NCBI RefSeq assembly: GCF_964340395.1
Contig: NC_135564.1
Coordinates: forward strand, 15,519,457 to 15,583,456
Direction: 5' to 3'
Source: Glandiceps talaboti
Lineage: Eukaryota > Hemichordata > Enteropneusta > Spengelidae
Length of the DNA stretch: 64,000 nt
The translations under genes and the position numbers were made by a program. Below, piece by piece: positions 38,837 through 52,560 of the stretch. Position 1 is the stretch's first letter. The number at the start of each line of letters is the position of its first letter. The notes below the pieces were generated by a model. That model was not told the DNA's origin, made no database searches, and saw only the letters and a program-made list of their open reading frames with translations.

Positions 38837-39988
38837 ATGGCGTACGTACCGTGTATTGGATGGGGTTTGACGGACAAGATGTCTTTCTTTGACCGAGTAC
38901 GCAATTCTGTCTGCTACGTAAAGAACTATATAACGACAAACATGGTACTCGTTACCTATGGAAACATAATGCAAAAATATAATATAAAACCACATTTACG
39001 CGATGTGTTACTTGATGCAGAACTACATGTATTCCTGTCAATGGCAGATGTAACGTTTCTTTATCCAAGACCATTAATATCGAATGTAATTTACGCAGGA
39101 GGTGGATATCATACGGAACTTGTTGCAACGCTGAAAGAGGTTGGTCAACTATATTATTTTTAAAAAAGTTGTCGGTTGAGTATTTCTTTAGCCCCTCTCC
39201 CAAGGAGAAAACCTGATCATAAGCAAAGAGGTAGTTCCTATATTTACTACAGTAACTATTGGTTACTGTCTCCTTTCGATCACCAATGTTATATAACGTT
39301 AACGTAAATTACTCCATCCCGGGCTCTTCATACAGATCTCATTCTCTCCACAAACTCCTACTTTTAAGTCAGCTCTGAGATCCTCGAAACTAAGACTATA
39401 TTGTTCACGGTTAACTTGGCATAGGGAGCCGTGATGTACCATGCGCGTGTTAAAAACTAACAAATAAACGAGTACATAGATACAAATAATCAAAATATGC
39501 AGTTGTAAATTAAAATATAATAATTATTTTAAACACATGAATAACTAATTCTATACATGTATATACGAGCATGTATACTATTAAAATAACGCCCTTCGTT
39601 TCTATGATACTACATACATACATACATACATACATACATACATACATACATACATACATACACACACACACATACATACAGATGAGTATATAGCAACATA
39701 GTATATATTATTAGATTGTTATCTGTGGCAATAATGTCACATTTCAACTTATTTCCTTTTGTCAGGCGCTTGAAGATTTCGTACAATCTTCTGGAGAAGA
39801 TGGTATTGTCGTATTCTCAATAGGGACATATACAGTTATCGATGAAGAACAGTTCAAAACATTTGCCATGGGCCTTAACATGTTGTCTCATAAGATCGTT
39901 GGGAAATACAACGATGAAAAACCACCAGAATATGTTACTAAGGAGAAATACAAACTCATGAAATGGATACCAGAAAATGATTTAATGG
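38837..39988 (+). pseudogene. UDP-glucuronosyltransferase fragment (two internal exons only)
   Basis: UGTs are membrane enzymes that transfer a sugar from a UDP-sugar to small lipophilic molecules. Exon one is open from before 38837 to 39139 (donor AAAGAG|GTTGGT) and reads GLTDKMSFFDRVRN, then FLYPRPLISNVIYAGG, both typical of the middle of UGTs. Exon two, 39766-39988, reads LEDFVQSSGEDGIVVFSIGT and KLMKWIPENDLMG. The phases join. The next exon should encode the donor-binding signature (a WIPQNDLLGHP continuation with FITHCG), but I do not find it, nor the signal-peptide exon upstream. Either the rest is far away or lost, or this is a gene relic. No stop or frameshift interrupts the two exons. 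The 5' edge of exon one is uncertain (a possible TTTGCAG lies near 38802). Confidence 0.7.
39611..39680. repeat. (CATA)n microsatellite in the UGT intron
   Basis: CATA repeats with a short ACAC run, between the two UGT exons. Confidence 0.95.
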
Positions 39989-40192
39989 GTATTATAAAAC
40001 GTTCTTAACAAGCTTATAAAGTTATCTTTGTTAACGAAGTTATTCTAATAAGTTGAGGCTTAAATGGCGTTTATTTGCATATAATATTAATACGGCTTGT
40101 TGTTTTGTAGATGTACTCTAGTAAAGTACTTAGGGGGATAATGTCTAGACTTATTTACAACCCATAGCACCAAAGTAAAGCGTTTTCTGTAT

Positions 40193-40352
40193 GTACCACA
40201 ATCATTTATAGCATCCAAATCAAGTGTACAAATATGCTGTTTCATTTGCTAATTGCCCACAATAGAAAGGCAAACATGCTAGGCTTGTTAATAAGCCAAT
40301 TGAAACAGTGTATTTTTACACTTGATATGAATGCTATAAACGAGTGTAGTAC
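40193..40352. repeat. foldback/MITE-like element
   Basis: Left TTTATAGCATCCAAATCAAG with TGTAC is the imperfect inverse of the right end, which carries ACACTTGATATGAATGCTAT. Arms are about 60 bp and the spacer about 40 bp. Confidence 0.75.
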
Positions 40353-40798
40353 ATAGAGAAAGAACTTTACTTCAGTGTTAGTTATTGTATAAAACCTGCC
40401 ATTTACTATACATTTTCATGATTTTAATAAGTTACAATAGTAATGATTATAGTATGAGGGTTCAAATACTTATTTTCTTTTTCCGTTATAACAACACTCT
40501 CAATGAGCTATACAAATGTTTGTCCATGCGCAAACCTACAGGAGCACAAACCATATATTTTCTCAGCTTACAATGGAGCATAACTCTGTGATATAACTAT
40601 AACTACAGTATTCCAGGTGCCCTTCCCACCTAGACTGTCGACAGTCGCTCGCGCCTTTTTTTCCTCCGTTTTATCTAAACTATGATCCGGCGCAACACTA
40701 GTCTGATATCGAGGGCCGAAGGCTTTGCCGCAATACCTTCTAAATACTTTATTCAGTGATGAGTTGGATGACAGCTATGCGAAGGTGTTGTGTATTCC

Positions 40799-40904
<106 letters not shown>

Positions 40905-43853
40905 TTCGGAAACGGCCCACATATATTTGTAGAAAAATCTCTCATTGTTCTGTATGGGCCCTGTTGATTTCCACTGTTACTTTAATGTAGTGTACCATAC
41001 TGTACATCTCTGAAGTGGAGGATGGAATACTGTTTAATTACACATTAAAATATGTGTAGCCAGGAAAGGGGGGGGGGGGGCACGAACATTCTGGGGTTAA
41101 TTTCGCGGGACCATGAATTTTTTTTAAGAGCGCGAAGGGGGAGCTGCGAAATTGTTTTTGACCAAAATAATTTTCCCCATGCCTGCCATAAATTCTGACC
41201 CCAGCCTCATCTGATGATCGCGAAAGGGGAAAACTCGTGCGTTATGACTGAAGATCTCTACTCCTAATTTTTGATATTGAGTATACATTGGAACAAGATG
41301 ATATACTTTATCAGGCATGTCTCTCGCTAGTCGGTTAAAATGATATGCAACATCATTTTGTTTCCTTCAAGACGATGGGATATGATATAGCGATGTTCAA
41401 AACATGTTAAACATTTTAGCATCGTTTGTAAGATTTGTCAAATCTGACAATAGGCCTTTCCAAAATTTACCATGGTGGCGTTCTACTTCCTTTCTGCGTG
41501 TACCTTTGGGTATACATGGTATAGGTTACTCAGTTAATCATAGAGCCCTGCTGCTTGCCTCGATGTCTGAACAATACGAAAAGTATCCCCGACTTGCACT
41601 TAGTCATACGGCACAAAGCTTTAAAGAAATAGTACAATGAGGCGATGACACCCCTAATTTGAGCGAGTGGGCCGTATTCTCAATTTTCTGTTTGCAGTCT
41701 AGAATGGCCTATTAAATGTAGCAATGACTATCAATTTTGTCGACAGACGACAGTGTCTTTCTACTTTTCTAATTTCCATTGGTAAAATGTAAGTGTTTAC
41801 CGCCCTTTTCAAGTTACAGTTCACCGACTCCTTGTTCATACAACCACATACAAAATAATGAGATACAGTATAATTTATACTAACATAACACGATCGCAAT
41901 TTCTTGCTACATTTTGTCTACTGTCAAATAAACCATTTAAACGTAGTCCAACTAGACGCAGACACACATGCACCTATGTTTTTACGTCTCCATTTGGCGC
42001 CTGCATGGTGTCACTGTAATTCATTTCCTTTTAGACAAAATACCACAGAAAAACTGTATTCATTCAATCTTGCTATCTTAAAGTGTGGCGTGTGTAATTT
42101 CTTATTGATTTCTGCATGACTGTATCAAAACATAGTCGGTGAACTCTTGCCTGCAACAAGCTGCACTTGTTGAACCATTGATATTTCCAGAATTCATTAC
42201 ATTATCACCAGCATGCACTTTATAGCATATCAGTCATACATCTGATGGATATAGCCATAAATACCAGCGTAGTCATGTATATCAAGTGAACCTGATACTA
42301 ATTAATCAACGACATCACATGTGTTATTGTCATATTATAATATTCATTCGAAGCATACTTTCCCACTTTCACAAAATTTCATTAACTGTACAATTTAATT
42401 GTATAGTCTGGGAACAAGTCGTTGTCTAGTATGTAAGGCTATTCAAATTAACTAGAGATGGTAACTCTAGATGTGATATGTTTATGGACTACCTTATAGT
42501 ATAAAACAACAGCTGAGCCGAAATTAAGACGTGGGTGGATTGTCTTTCATCAGTCCATCACCTTTTTATATATTCACCTTTTTCATTTGTATCAACACTG
42601 TTCTTTGTACTATAAGAACCGGACACACGTTGATTTATTTCACGATATTTAATTTTGAAAATGCTAGCAATTTCCTCACGCTGTTTACCACACAATAAAA
42701 TATAAATGTAATACATAGAGACTCCATTCAAGTGTCTACCTCAATATTGATACTTGCAAGTTATCTGTTAACACCGTGAACTATGACATTGAGCTAGACT
42801 TTCAGGTTGGAAAAAAATCGTGGCATTTTTTGTATATCGGAAATAGTTTGTGTACATTTGTAAGTGATGCCTGTTTCTTTTCATCTTGTTTTTTATACAG
42901 AATAATGGGAATACTCACTTGTATATATTGTGTTGGTGTTTACTACATTATGACCACTCAGCTCAGGTAACAGTTTTCAAGGTTGTGGTACGAGGCATTT
43001 AGAACCACTTTTAAAGACAGAGGAACTAAAATTCAAGTGCCCCTCTTATGTTATACGCGACCATTCCATTATTCTTGGACTTGATGTTGCGGTAATTGCT
43101 TGACTGAATGATAGCCATATTACCATATTGTTTTTAAATACCGTATTGTTTATAGTTTAAAACTAACAATTGCATTGGAGACTTCATTCAAGCCTCTACT
43201 TCCACATTGTCAAGCCTTTTAACACTTTTAAGAACTTGACCTTTGACGTTAAGATTATTAATCTTGGCTAATTACAAAAATCAAGATATATCTTACATAT
43301 TGTAGACAAATTTTGGTGCTTTAAATGTCAGAGTGTTTTCAAACCTTGTTGAGCGGTGATACAGCAATGGAGACATACACACGTTAGTGCCTTGATCACT
43401 TTTAGTAAGTGGTACTTGTTGTGTATTTGACTTTCACTTCCTTCTTGTAAATTTCTTTCACCATATTATCACGCCTCCCCTGACTATTATTTCACGAATA
43501 CGCTTAACGCAAATTATGTACATTTTATTACTTGTATATCACATACCGTCTATTTTCATTGCGTGTGTTCATGTCTTGCATTAATTGAAAAGGAACTGTG
43601 ACCAGGATGCAATATTTACACACTTCCAAAACAAGTGGAAATAATATAAAATTCTTTGATGTATATTGGACGTAATGTTTTTTCACTCAACGCGTTGTAG
43701 ACATTTTGTTATATGTGAATATTTTTTCATTACAGTCAACATATTGATGTAATGGAACAGTTTATGGGTTATTGCCACTACATCAATTAGTCATTTTTAA
43801 TTTCCGTAATAGAAGTTTACAGTGCGTATGTATGTGTATGTATGACTAACTGA

Positions 43854-43856
<3 letters not shown>

Positions 43857-43890
<34 letters not shown>
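43857..43890. repeat. (TGTC)n microsatellite
   Basis: A short pure TGTC run. Confidence 0.9.
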
Positions 43891-44191
43891 ACAGTATGTC
43901 ATCGTTTTCGCAAAAAAGACCAGCTTCCTCAAAGCAAAATTTGGTACACGGCCTTTAGGGCAATGGATATATCTGAATAGGTTTTGATAAACATTCCATC
44001 AATATTAATCATATATTTGTATAAATATTATTTTTGGTAATTAGGCAATATCCAGCATGCTTCAGATTTCATATTGTTTTCATAAATAAATTGTATAAAA
44101 CTTTTGATATAGCTTTTAACCATAAGGAGTAATTTGCATAATTAATGATTTTCGCCAATTAGGCAATATATGAAATTAAGAATATGGAAGC

Positions 44192-44315
<124 letters not shown>

Positions 44316-45388
44316 CTTTCCTTAAGAATGATAACTTCAAATTTCAAATAATTTGGTACATTCAATTATGGTAACAAAATGCTTTCCCCATATAAATTAT
44401 AAGTGTGGTGGCGTAGCTTAAATTTAATTAGTCATCTTCAGATATCAATGACCTTCGGTAATTAGGTAATATCCTGAGAATGTGCAAGCATATAATTTCA
44501 ATTAATTTTGTACATACACCGATGACATTAAGTGTCCTGTATAGCCTACCCCATGTAAATGTCTGGGCAAACGTACTCGTGTGTATGTCACATCAGGTAA
44601 TTAGAAACAAAACTTATGAACTGAAAGAAACCCAACTGGCTTAAAAGGGGAATAATGGCAAAATCGGTTGTATATAAGCTGTGTTTGTTTCAATATGCCT
44701 AATGGACCCTAGTCAAATCCACATGGAGCGATTTCTAGAAAAGTATCAAAATAGGCCTGCTGTACGGAGGGATGAGGCATTCTAGGTAACAAAGTTTGGG
44801 GCTAAATATCACCAAAATATTGTAATAATTATGTATTAATTAAATTTAATACTTCATATTATTTGGTACATGCATTGATGATGACAGGACACACGCATTA
44901 ACAACTATATCAAGCTTGTTGGTGTAACGTTTAATTTTAATGAGTCATATGTTCTCAGTTGGAGTTAACATTTAAGAGGTGATTAGCTCAGACTCAAACT
45001 CGTAGGGTATATATCACAACACATGTCGCAAAGATAAATAATTAATGATAATTATTCATCCTGAAACGACGAGGGGAAATGAATTGTTGTCATGGCTTCA
45101 TACTTCAATGCATTTTCAACTTTCTGTAGGACAGCTCGGGAAGAAAGAACCAATCAAACGCATTGCATGCTTGTCCTTCAGGAAGATAATCGGTTTGCAT
45201 TTAATGCGCTTGTTAGTTTGTCAGAGTTAGCCCAGTGGATGAACATCTGACAATTTGCTACTTATCGAATATCAACACTTCTAACCATCTCCTAGAATCA
45301 TATATCGATCTATATCTTTGTTTTAGAAGAACGTGTGCTTGAGAAGGAATTTTATATTCGACATTCGTTTGGTTACCACCCCAAGACG

Positions 45389-45506
45389 ATGTCGTCGTCT
45401 GGGAGGGGGTGCCGTGGGCTCGTTAATTCACGAAGTCGCTGGTTTGATTTCACATTTCTCCTCTGCTTGGTTTATCTAGGACCAATCTCTGGTGCTGGAG
45501 ATGCAG
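45389..45506 (+). CDS. probable signal-peptide first exon of the downstream HYR gene
   Basis: The ATG at 45389 opens a 39-codon frame ending at a donor (GATGCAG|GTAAAA). It encodes a basic start (SSSGRGCRGLVNSRSR) and a hydrophobic core (FTFLLCLVYLG) followed by PISGAGDA, a good signal-peptide shape with plausible cleavage after small residues. The exon ends in phase 1. The first HYR exon (56158) starts in phase 1, and joining them gives an uninterrupted frame (A-D-P-V-N-P). The link across a 10.6-kb intron containing a LINE insertion is inference, and other exons could intervene. Confidence 0.45.
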
Positions 45507-46410
45507 GTAAAACATTTCCCTCTTAAAATTACTTTTCTACTATCTTTTCACCAAAAACATACAAGCGACATATACCTTAGTCAGTTCCCAGTTTTCGATA
45601 AATATGGTAGCCTCCCTGGTTACTCGAAAATTCTACAAGATAAAGCTGCGTTCAACACGACTTGTTGCGTGGCATGGCCTTGTTGAAGAAGGCATCAGTC
45701 GGCCAATTCGCACGTGTGCCTCAAACGCCAAAATGTAACTGTGTTTTGAGGAGAACTTGATATGTTTACGAAAGATTTTCCCCTGGTGAATTTATCTATC
45801 ATTCAAATAAGAATATTTCAACAATCGTGGTCGTAAACTGGGATGAGAAAGAGCTTGGTATATGTGATCGGGATATTCAATGCATGGTGTTCGCCAACAA
45901 GCTAGAATTCACTTCATTTCTACAAGCACATCTATATCTAAGGCGAGCAGGATCTACAACAGCAACCTAACGTCTGCACATATTCAATGTTTGATTGAGC
46001 AATAAACAAATGAAAAACCATTCAGTCATATTCGTAAGTTCAAAAAGTAAATTCAGAAGCGGATTATTCCAATTCTGTCGTGCATCTACAACATCAAAAA
46101 TACACCAATGGAAAGACAACACCAATTCTCAGACGAAATAAAATTTGATAATGCTTGGAACTATTGAGAAACAGAAACTACTAATTTTACAACGAACTCA
46201 GAGTAAGACATCTAAATATTCATGAACACACAACACGGCTACATTTCATCCATTCCGGAGATGTTCTCCTCACATTATAATTAGTACCAGATCGTTCTTT
46301 ATTTTTCGTAGTTTTTCCCCAAACGTCTATATGAGTAACATTATTCCCAATGATGTTTTATTTGTTTTTGTTTTGCTTTGCAAATTTTTCTACAACGCTC
46401 GTAAACCAAT

Positions 46411-46552
<142 letters not shown>

Positions 46553-47261
46553 TTACGCAAGTTACAAGGGGTTTTTGAAATAAAAAATTGTTTTGAGCAG
46601 TAATTTGTATGATTTATCTAAAACAACTGCAAAAAATGAAATCTAGTACCATAAAATAAATAGCCTTTAAAGTTGTGGATGGTAGGCTAACATAATGACT
46701 ACATCGTATTCATCAACTAACAAACACTACTTTGAGGTATTCGTATACGCGTATCGGACGAAACTGGCAAAATTTGCAGCCTTCGAATGAGCCAGTCGAT
46801 CGAACACGCCAACAAAGTCATATAATTCGACGGTACTCACAAACTTACTTAGTATGATGAGATTGATGAGATTGGATTAATAAATTGGTAGATTTCAATT
46901 TTTTAATCATTCTTAAAACGTTCCAAGACATTAATCTGTTTAAATGAGATGAAATGCAATGAAAAATGGTTAATTAGTTTCCAAAATATTATATATATAT
47001 CAAATACCTAATGACATATCGGTAAATTTAATTTGTTTTTATGTACTAATGCATTTTATTTTATGTATTACCTTAAAGACATAACCTTATGGTTACGCGT
47101 ATAAAATCGTGTTGGAGATAATTTGACATTTTCCACTGCGATATTATGACAATATCATTATTTCGACGTAATTTCATGTTTTCATGTTACACTTCCATGT
47201 TTGCTGTTGATTTTCAATTTTCCCATTTTAAAGAAAATGCAGAATATAAAATACAAGGTAT

Positions 47262-47364
47262 GAGACAAACAATTCCAAGAAAGTAGATTTGATGACATGG
47301 TCGATGAAATGAAATTAGACAAACAATTCCAAGAAAGTAGATTTGATGACATGGTCGATGAAAA
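47262..47364. repeat. 52-bp direct duplication
   Basis: GACAAACAATTCCAAGAAAG plus TAGATTTGATGACATGGTCGA occurs twice in tandem. Confidence 0.85.
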
Positions 47365-47627
47365 TGTCGTCAGAATTTTGTCTCTAAAGAAAATGTGTCA
47401 CATTTTGTTTTTATGAGTGGATACAGGGCGTTTCAAAGAGAATTGACTAAGGTCTTTATGTACATCACTTTAAAAGTGATCGCAAAATTTGGCATCTCAC
47501 CTTGAAGGTGTAGGTCAAGGTCAAACGTATAAGTTCCTAAAAGAAAGCTCACCTTCGACGTAATGTGTGCAGACACTTGAATACAGTCTCTGTGTACTCA
47601 ACTAATGGCCAAGATCTCTAAAGGGAC

Positions 47628-48242
47628 ATGCACATATCCCCAAAAGTGTCTCAAGTTCTCCTAATTTTGATATATGGAAGTGAAATTTGGGGGTTTCATT
47701 TTATGGATCAAGTTGAAATTGTTCAAAACAATTTTTGTTCTTTCAATCTTAAATTACATTATAATTCTCCAAAGCTTGCAGTCAGAGGGGAACTAGGCCG
47801 GTTTACCATTCGTTCTTTTAGACTAATTCGGATTATTAAATATTGGCTTCGTTTACTGTCATTACCAACTCATCGTTTGGTGTTTAAGTGCTATTTGTTT
47901 CAGTTTAACTAGGCTGAAAAGGGCAAATAACGTTGGGCCTGTCATGTTAAAATAATGTTATTTTGTTTTGGGATGGGGAATGTTTGGTTTAGTCATGGCG
48001 TTGGTAATCCTGAACTATTTTTAGAAAATTTTAAACAGCGCAGTAAAGATATAGATTGTCAAACATGGCAAAGTAATTTGAGCCTTTTTCCAAAACTTAA
48101 GGTTTATAATGACTTCAAAATTATTAATGTAATATATAAACAGTGTTTTAGAGATGCCTTCTGCCGTTTTATAACATCTTGCCATACCCTTTGCATTGAA
48201 ACAGATAAACATCTACAGCGAACAGACCGATTCTGCCTTTAG
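47628..48242 (+). mobile_element. non-LTR retrotransposon 3' coding fragment (decayed)
   Basis: The plus-strand frame encodes LILIYGSEIWGFHF, then VRGELGRFTIRSFRLIRIIK and YWLRLLSLP. After a stop at 47910 the same frame resumes with FSHGVGNPELFLENFKQR. This pattern (YGSEIWGF, GELGR, KYW, FKQR) is the region after the reverse transcriptase in several LINE families. The catalytic part is missing, so it is an old, truncated, stop-containing copy in the opposite orientation to the LINE at 48709-51498. Confidence 0.7.
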
Positions 48243-48430
48243 GCTGCTTTCACAAAAACTTGTTAGAAGGGGGGGGGGGGGGGTTAAAATCCTAATTTTT
48301 TTTAAGTACCCTCCCTGCCATATTCCAAAATTTTTCAAGTACCCCCCCCCTGCCAAAGCCCACAATATTTCAAGTACCCCCCCCCCACCCGGAAAAATTT
48401 TCAAGTACCCCCCACCCGAATAATTTTTTT
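48243..48430. repeat. C-rich dispersed repeat (AAGTACCCCCC type)
   Basis: Starts with GGCTGCTTTCACAAAAACTT and a G run, then carries several AAGTACCCCCCC units alternating with AT-rich linkers. The inverse of the same element occurs at 53205-53352. Confidence 0.7.
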
Positions 48431-48518
48431 GGGGAATACTCATTCCATACCAAGTACAAAACTGTGCATAATACACTTAATACCAACTTTGTCCATTATA
48501 TATATAATCACTTTGTAT

Positions 48519-48708
<190 letters not shown>

Positions 48709-51498
48709 TTTTTTTTTTTATCTTTCATGTTCTTTATTGAAAACCCATTGAAATTATACAGTATACAATAATATATGCATGTTGTCATGAATTAGGTTTT
48801 CTTTTTAGGATGAATTTACATAGAAACAAGATGTACATGTACAGAACAAAACAAAAACAAGAAACAGAAGCAGGCAAAAAAATGATATCCCACTTTGTCA
48901 TGTACTACAAAATCAAAGAAATTCTACAATTGTATAATGACTGTTGAAAAAAAAAGAAACAGATTACTACCGTCAGGATGAAAATATATACATTACATCT
49001 ACTAGAATACTTCTATGCCTCGAAATCTTTCCATTTTTCTAGGAATATTGGCAATGTACCCTTACGACGTGAAATAAACAATTCTAAGTTTTGATTATGT
49101 TTAACTTCTATTCTTAGTAAATTAAAGCTTGGCAGCTGTTTTTTTAATTTACAACTGTAGATAGTTTTCTTATACATGAGAACAATATAATTCAGTAATT
49201 TAGACCAGCATTTATCACCTAAAATAATCTGTTGAGATGACGGGTACCTAGGGCAATTCAAAGCCTCACCCCAAGTTGTGTACATATCTTGCCAGATGGC
49301 TTTCACATATTCGCAATCTACAAACAGGTGTACTAACGTCTCAGATGTTCTGTGACAAAAGTACACGCATCTGTATCCACTAAAGGAGAACGCATGTTAT
49401 ATAACATGGAATTAGTATACAGAATATTGTGGCTTATTTTCCATTGAAATTCTCGAGCGACACTACTGATTGTAACTTTAAATGGCATACTATAAATGAA
49501 GTTCCAATCAAGATCACCTTCAAAAAGGTTACTGAAGAAAATTTGACTTTTTGGTTTAATGAAGTAACTGCCTGAAATTAATTTACGTAGCTGTTTTTGT
49601 TCCGACTTTAACAATGCAATCAGTCCATCTTCACTGTGAAAGAGGAAGGTGTTTTCAGGTCGTACACAAAAAGCTTTGTTTTTCCTCCAATTCACAGGCA
49701 GTGCCGATATCAATCCCTGCCACTGCAGAAAATCTATTAGATTAACCCCCAAATTACGAAAATACTCCCATCCTTTAATGTTACCATCAGTAGTGAAGAT
49801 ATCCGAGACATATCGAACTCCTACATTATAAAAGGTTTTAAGAAAAATACTTTTCCCTTGAATGAGGATATTTTTGTTATTCCAAATAATTTCAGAAGAA
49901 GATGAAGTAGACTTATCATGGCTATAGTTGCTCCAAACACTTAACATGTCATGATAAAAAGGAGGAATCTCGAAATTAAGTACATTCAAAGAAAAATTAC
50001 ATTTAAAGATAGGCTGTCCACCAACTGGTTTAAGATAGTAGTCTAAAACAACTTTCCAAGGGTCGAAGTATGGGAGCAGATAGTACTTAACCCACGTTAC
50101 TTTGAAAGCCTTTTGCATTGCACAAATGTCTAGCATACCTAAACCCCCTTGGCCTATGTCACCAATCATTGTGTCACGTGCTACTCTATCGTGTCCCTTC
50201 CATAAAAACGAATAAATTAACGAATTGATGTGTTTTACATCTTTTTGATGGACATTGATAAGATTAAGGATGTACAGCAATTTCGGAATGACTAGACTTT
50301 TAATTATCTGAACTCTACCCATAATGGTAAGGTTACGACTGGTCCAGCATTGCAGTACATCTGACAGTCCCTTGAGTGGTGCAGCCAGATTCAGTTTATA
50401 AGCTGTAGCTGTATCATATGAAAAAAATACACCCACAATCTTGATTGGTGACATACATGTAGGCCATTTGACCCCGAACGGAGTATCTCGACGAAATCTC
50501 CAATTTCCCAACCAGAGTGCTTCAGTCTTATCAAAATTAACACATAACCCTGATACTTCAGAAAAAACTCTAAGAAGACAAAGAAGGTTTTCAGCAGATT
50601 GTTCATCTTTCAGGAAACAGGTGAGATCATCAGCATATGCCGAGCTCTTAACTTCATAGCCCTCCACACAAATACCACTGGTTTTATCGTCATGATGTAA
50701 CCTGATAAGTAAGGACTCCAAAGCAAGAATGAATAAGATCGGTGAAAGTGGGTCACCCTGCCTAACTCCTCTACCAAGATTAAAATATGCAGTTGAAAGG
50801 CCACGATTCATGACACAGCTGGATGGATTGCGATAGAATGTTTGTATCCATTCTATAATAGATGGACCAAAGTTGAAATTCTGAAGACATTGAAACATAA
50901 ATTTACGATCAAGACTGTCAAATGCCTTTTGAAAATCAACGGCAATTAGTATGCCCGTGGTATCAACATCTTTCGTATAATTCATAATGCCTTCGATAAG
51001 CCGAACACACTGACCGATTGATCTATTTTTCACGAAAGCTGTTTGTGATACACTAATTAAAGACTCAGTGACTTTATCCATTCTTTTCGCAATACATCTA
51101 GCTGCCAGTTTGTAATCAGTATTAAGGAGTGTTATTGGACGCCAATTACGAATGTATCTTTTGTCTTTACCCTTTTTTTCTATTAATGTAATTACGCCTT
51201 GACACTGACTAGGCGATAGCTGACCCTTTACCTTTGCCTCATTCATAGAATCGATTACATAATGGCCGAGCAGGTTCCAGAATGTTTGGTAGAATTCAAC
51301 CGTTAGGCCATCATTCCCTGGTGTTTTGTTTTTAGGCATACTGTTAAGTGAAAGAAATCCCTCGTTGAAAGTGATAGGTCCCTCACACATATCCTTATCT
51401 ATATTGCTAAGTTTGGGGAACATATCACTATTCAGAAAGGTGTCGGCGTATTCCTCATCCCAATCCTGAATATGATTGGCATAGAGCTCAGAATAGTA
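48709..51498 (-). mobile_element. 5'-truncated Tx1/L1-like LINE with poly(A) tail and target-site duplications
   Basis: On the minus strand the element ends in a poly(A) tract (T run from about 48709 on the plus strand) after a 3'-UTR of about 300 bp. It is truncated at its 5' end inside the reverse-transcriptase ORF at about 51498. Identical 43-bp sequences flank it, as expected of target-primed reverse transcription. Total about 2.8 kb. It would lie in the first intron of the HYR gene, antisense to that gene, if the signal-peptide exon is correctly linked. Confidence 0.92.
49013..51498 (-). pseudogene. LINE ORF2 reverse transcriptase, 5'-truncated with one frameshift
   Basis: The protein copies LINE RNA at the nick. 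In order: NKTPGNDGLTVEFYQTFW, IRNWRPITLLNTDYKLAAR, VDFQKAFDSLDR, GVRQGDPLSPILFILALE, and the catalytic AYADD box (50626-50640), then the thumb and a long C-terminal region. The order and wording fit the L1/Tx1 group. The frame is open from about 51500 to 49333. A one-base deletion in a T run near 49356-49360 then shifts the frame, separating the C-terminal zinc-knuckle-like segment (YFCHRTSETLVHLFVDC) that continues to TAG at 49013. The endonuclease domain is missing through truncation, so the copy is dead. Confidence 0.9.
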
Positions 51499-51541
51499 AT
51501 ATATATATATACAGACACCAGTTAAAACAAAATGTTATGTT
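51499..51541 (+). repeat. right target-site duplication of the LINE
   Basis: Same sequence as 48665-48708, ending GTTATGTT and then diverging (AACCAGTGC). Confidence 0.9.
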
Positions 51542-52094
51542 AACCAGTGCATTGCCTTTCCAAAAAACAACATATACTTGTAAATGAATTACACTCTGAA
51601 TAACTCTTGTAAAATGATCAGCAGACCAACTGAGTCTTTGTTTTCTGTTCAATATTGTATTAGTACATTATACTAGTAGTGTTACAGTTGAATGTCATTT
51701 TAGTTGTATTTGCAAATATTGTGATGCACATGTTATCTAAAGAGAGTATTGTTCCAGTTCAGTTTCCTAAATGTGTGCTAAAAGAAATCAAATTGGTCTA
51801 AATAACACTGAAAAAACTCTTAATAAAATGCATTGCCATGTATCCCGTTCTATAATGTCAAAAGAAAATAAATGTATGACTCAAAAATGCCAGCCACATT
51901 TCATCTAACGGAATAGGAATCAAGTGATATATATTAGTGGTAATGATAATTAAGATGGCCCTATTATCATAGTAATTGTATATCTTAATGAACCTGGTAA
52001 TAGCCTGATTATTGGACTGATTATTGGACTGGTTTTGACTTTAGATTACAAAGGTGAATGCAGGATTTTAAACAAAGTCTCAGAATGTGTTTAT
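51542..52094. other. no gene seen
   Basis: AT-rich intronic or intergenic sequence without recognisable features. Confidence 0.4.
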
Positions 52095-52097
52095 TTA

Positions 52098-52560
52098 AAT
52101 TTTTGATTTCCAAGTGGTAGCTCTCCTTCCAGATCCTGTGTATATAAACATGGCATTGTCATCATCAACATCATCATCAGACCCAATTTCTCCTTCAACT
52201 TCATCAGAGTTGGAACTAGCTGTATCATCATTCTCACTGTCACTGTCATCAGATGACAAATCACTCTCACTTTCTTTAGATTGATAATAGTGGCATCTTA
52301 CAACCTCAACTTTGTCTATTTTGTGCATTCCTGCCACAGCTGGAATTTCATAGTTGGAAAGTACTTATCAAATTCTTTCACTTTCAATTTGGAAATGTCA
52401 CTGTTTCTGACAAGCGCACCCCAGTCATATTCATCAAATTTTTTTTCAGCACATTGCTCCCTTTCTTTCATTCTTTTTCTTTCCCTCATAGAGGCAAGTG
52501 TTCTCTGTTGTTCTAAATGAAGGATTGCATGTAGCAGACGTTGCCAATATGCTAATTTTA
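52098..52560 (-). pseudogene. decayed ORF with SAP-like segment and acidic tail
   Basis: A minus-strand frame reads QQRTLASMRERKRMKEREQC, then KFDEYDWGALVRNSDISKL and VKEFDKY. A one-base shift near 52360 moves the rest into another frame (AVAGMHKIDKVEVVRCHY), followed by an acidic Ser/Asp-rich tail. The FDEYDW ... LKVKEFDKY ... KIDKVE pattern resembles SAP-like helices seen at the C-terminus of transposon-associated proteins in marine invertebrates. I do not recognise a specific family. A possible acceptor (CATTTAG) precedes QQRTL, so it could also be the last exon of a gene with a sequencing error. Confidence 0.4.

Noticed and set aside
41404-41640. 78-codon open frame tested as the missing C-terminal UGT exon
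   Set aside because: No UDP-sugar signature, no membrane anchor and no acceptor in the needed phase.
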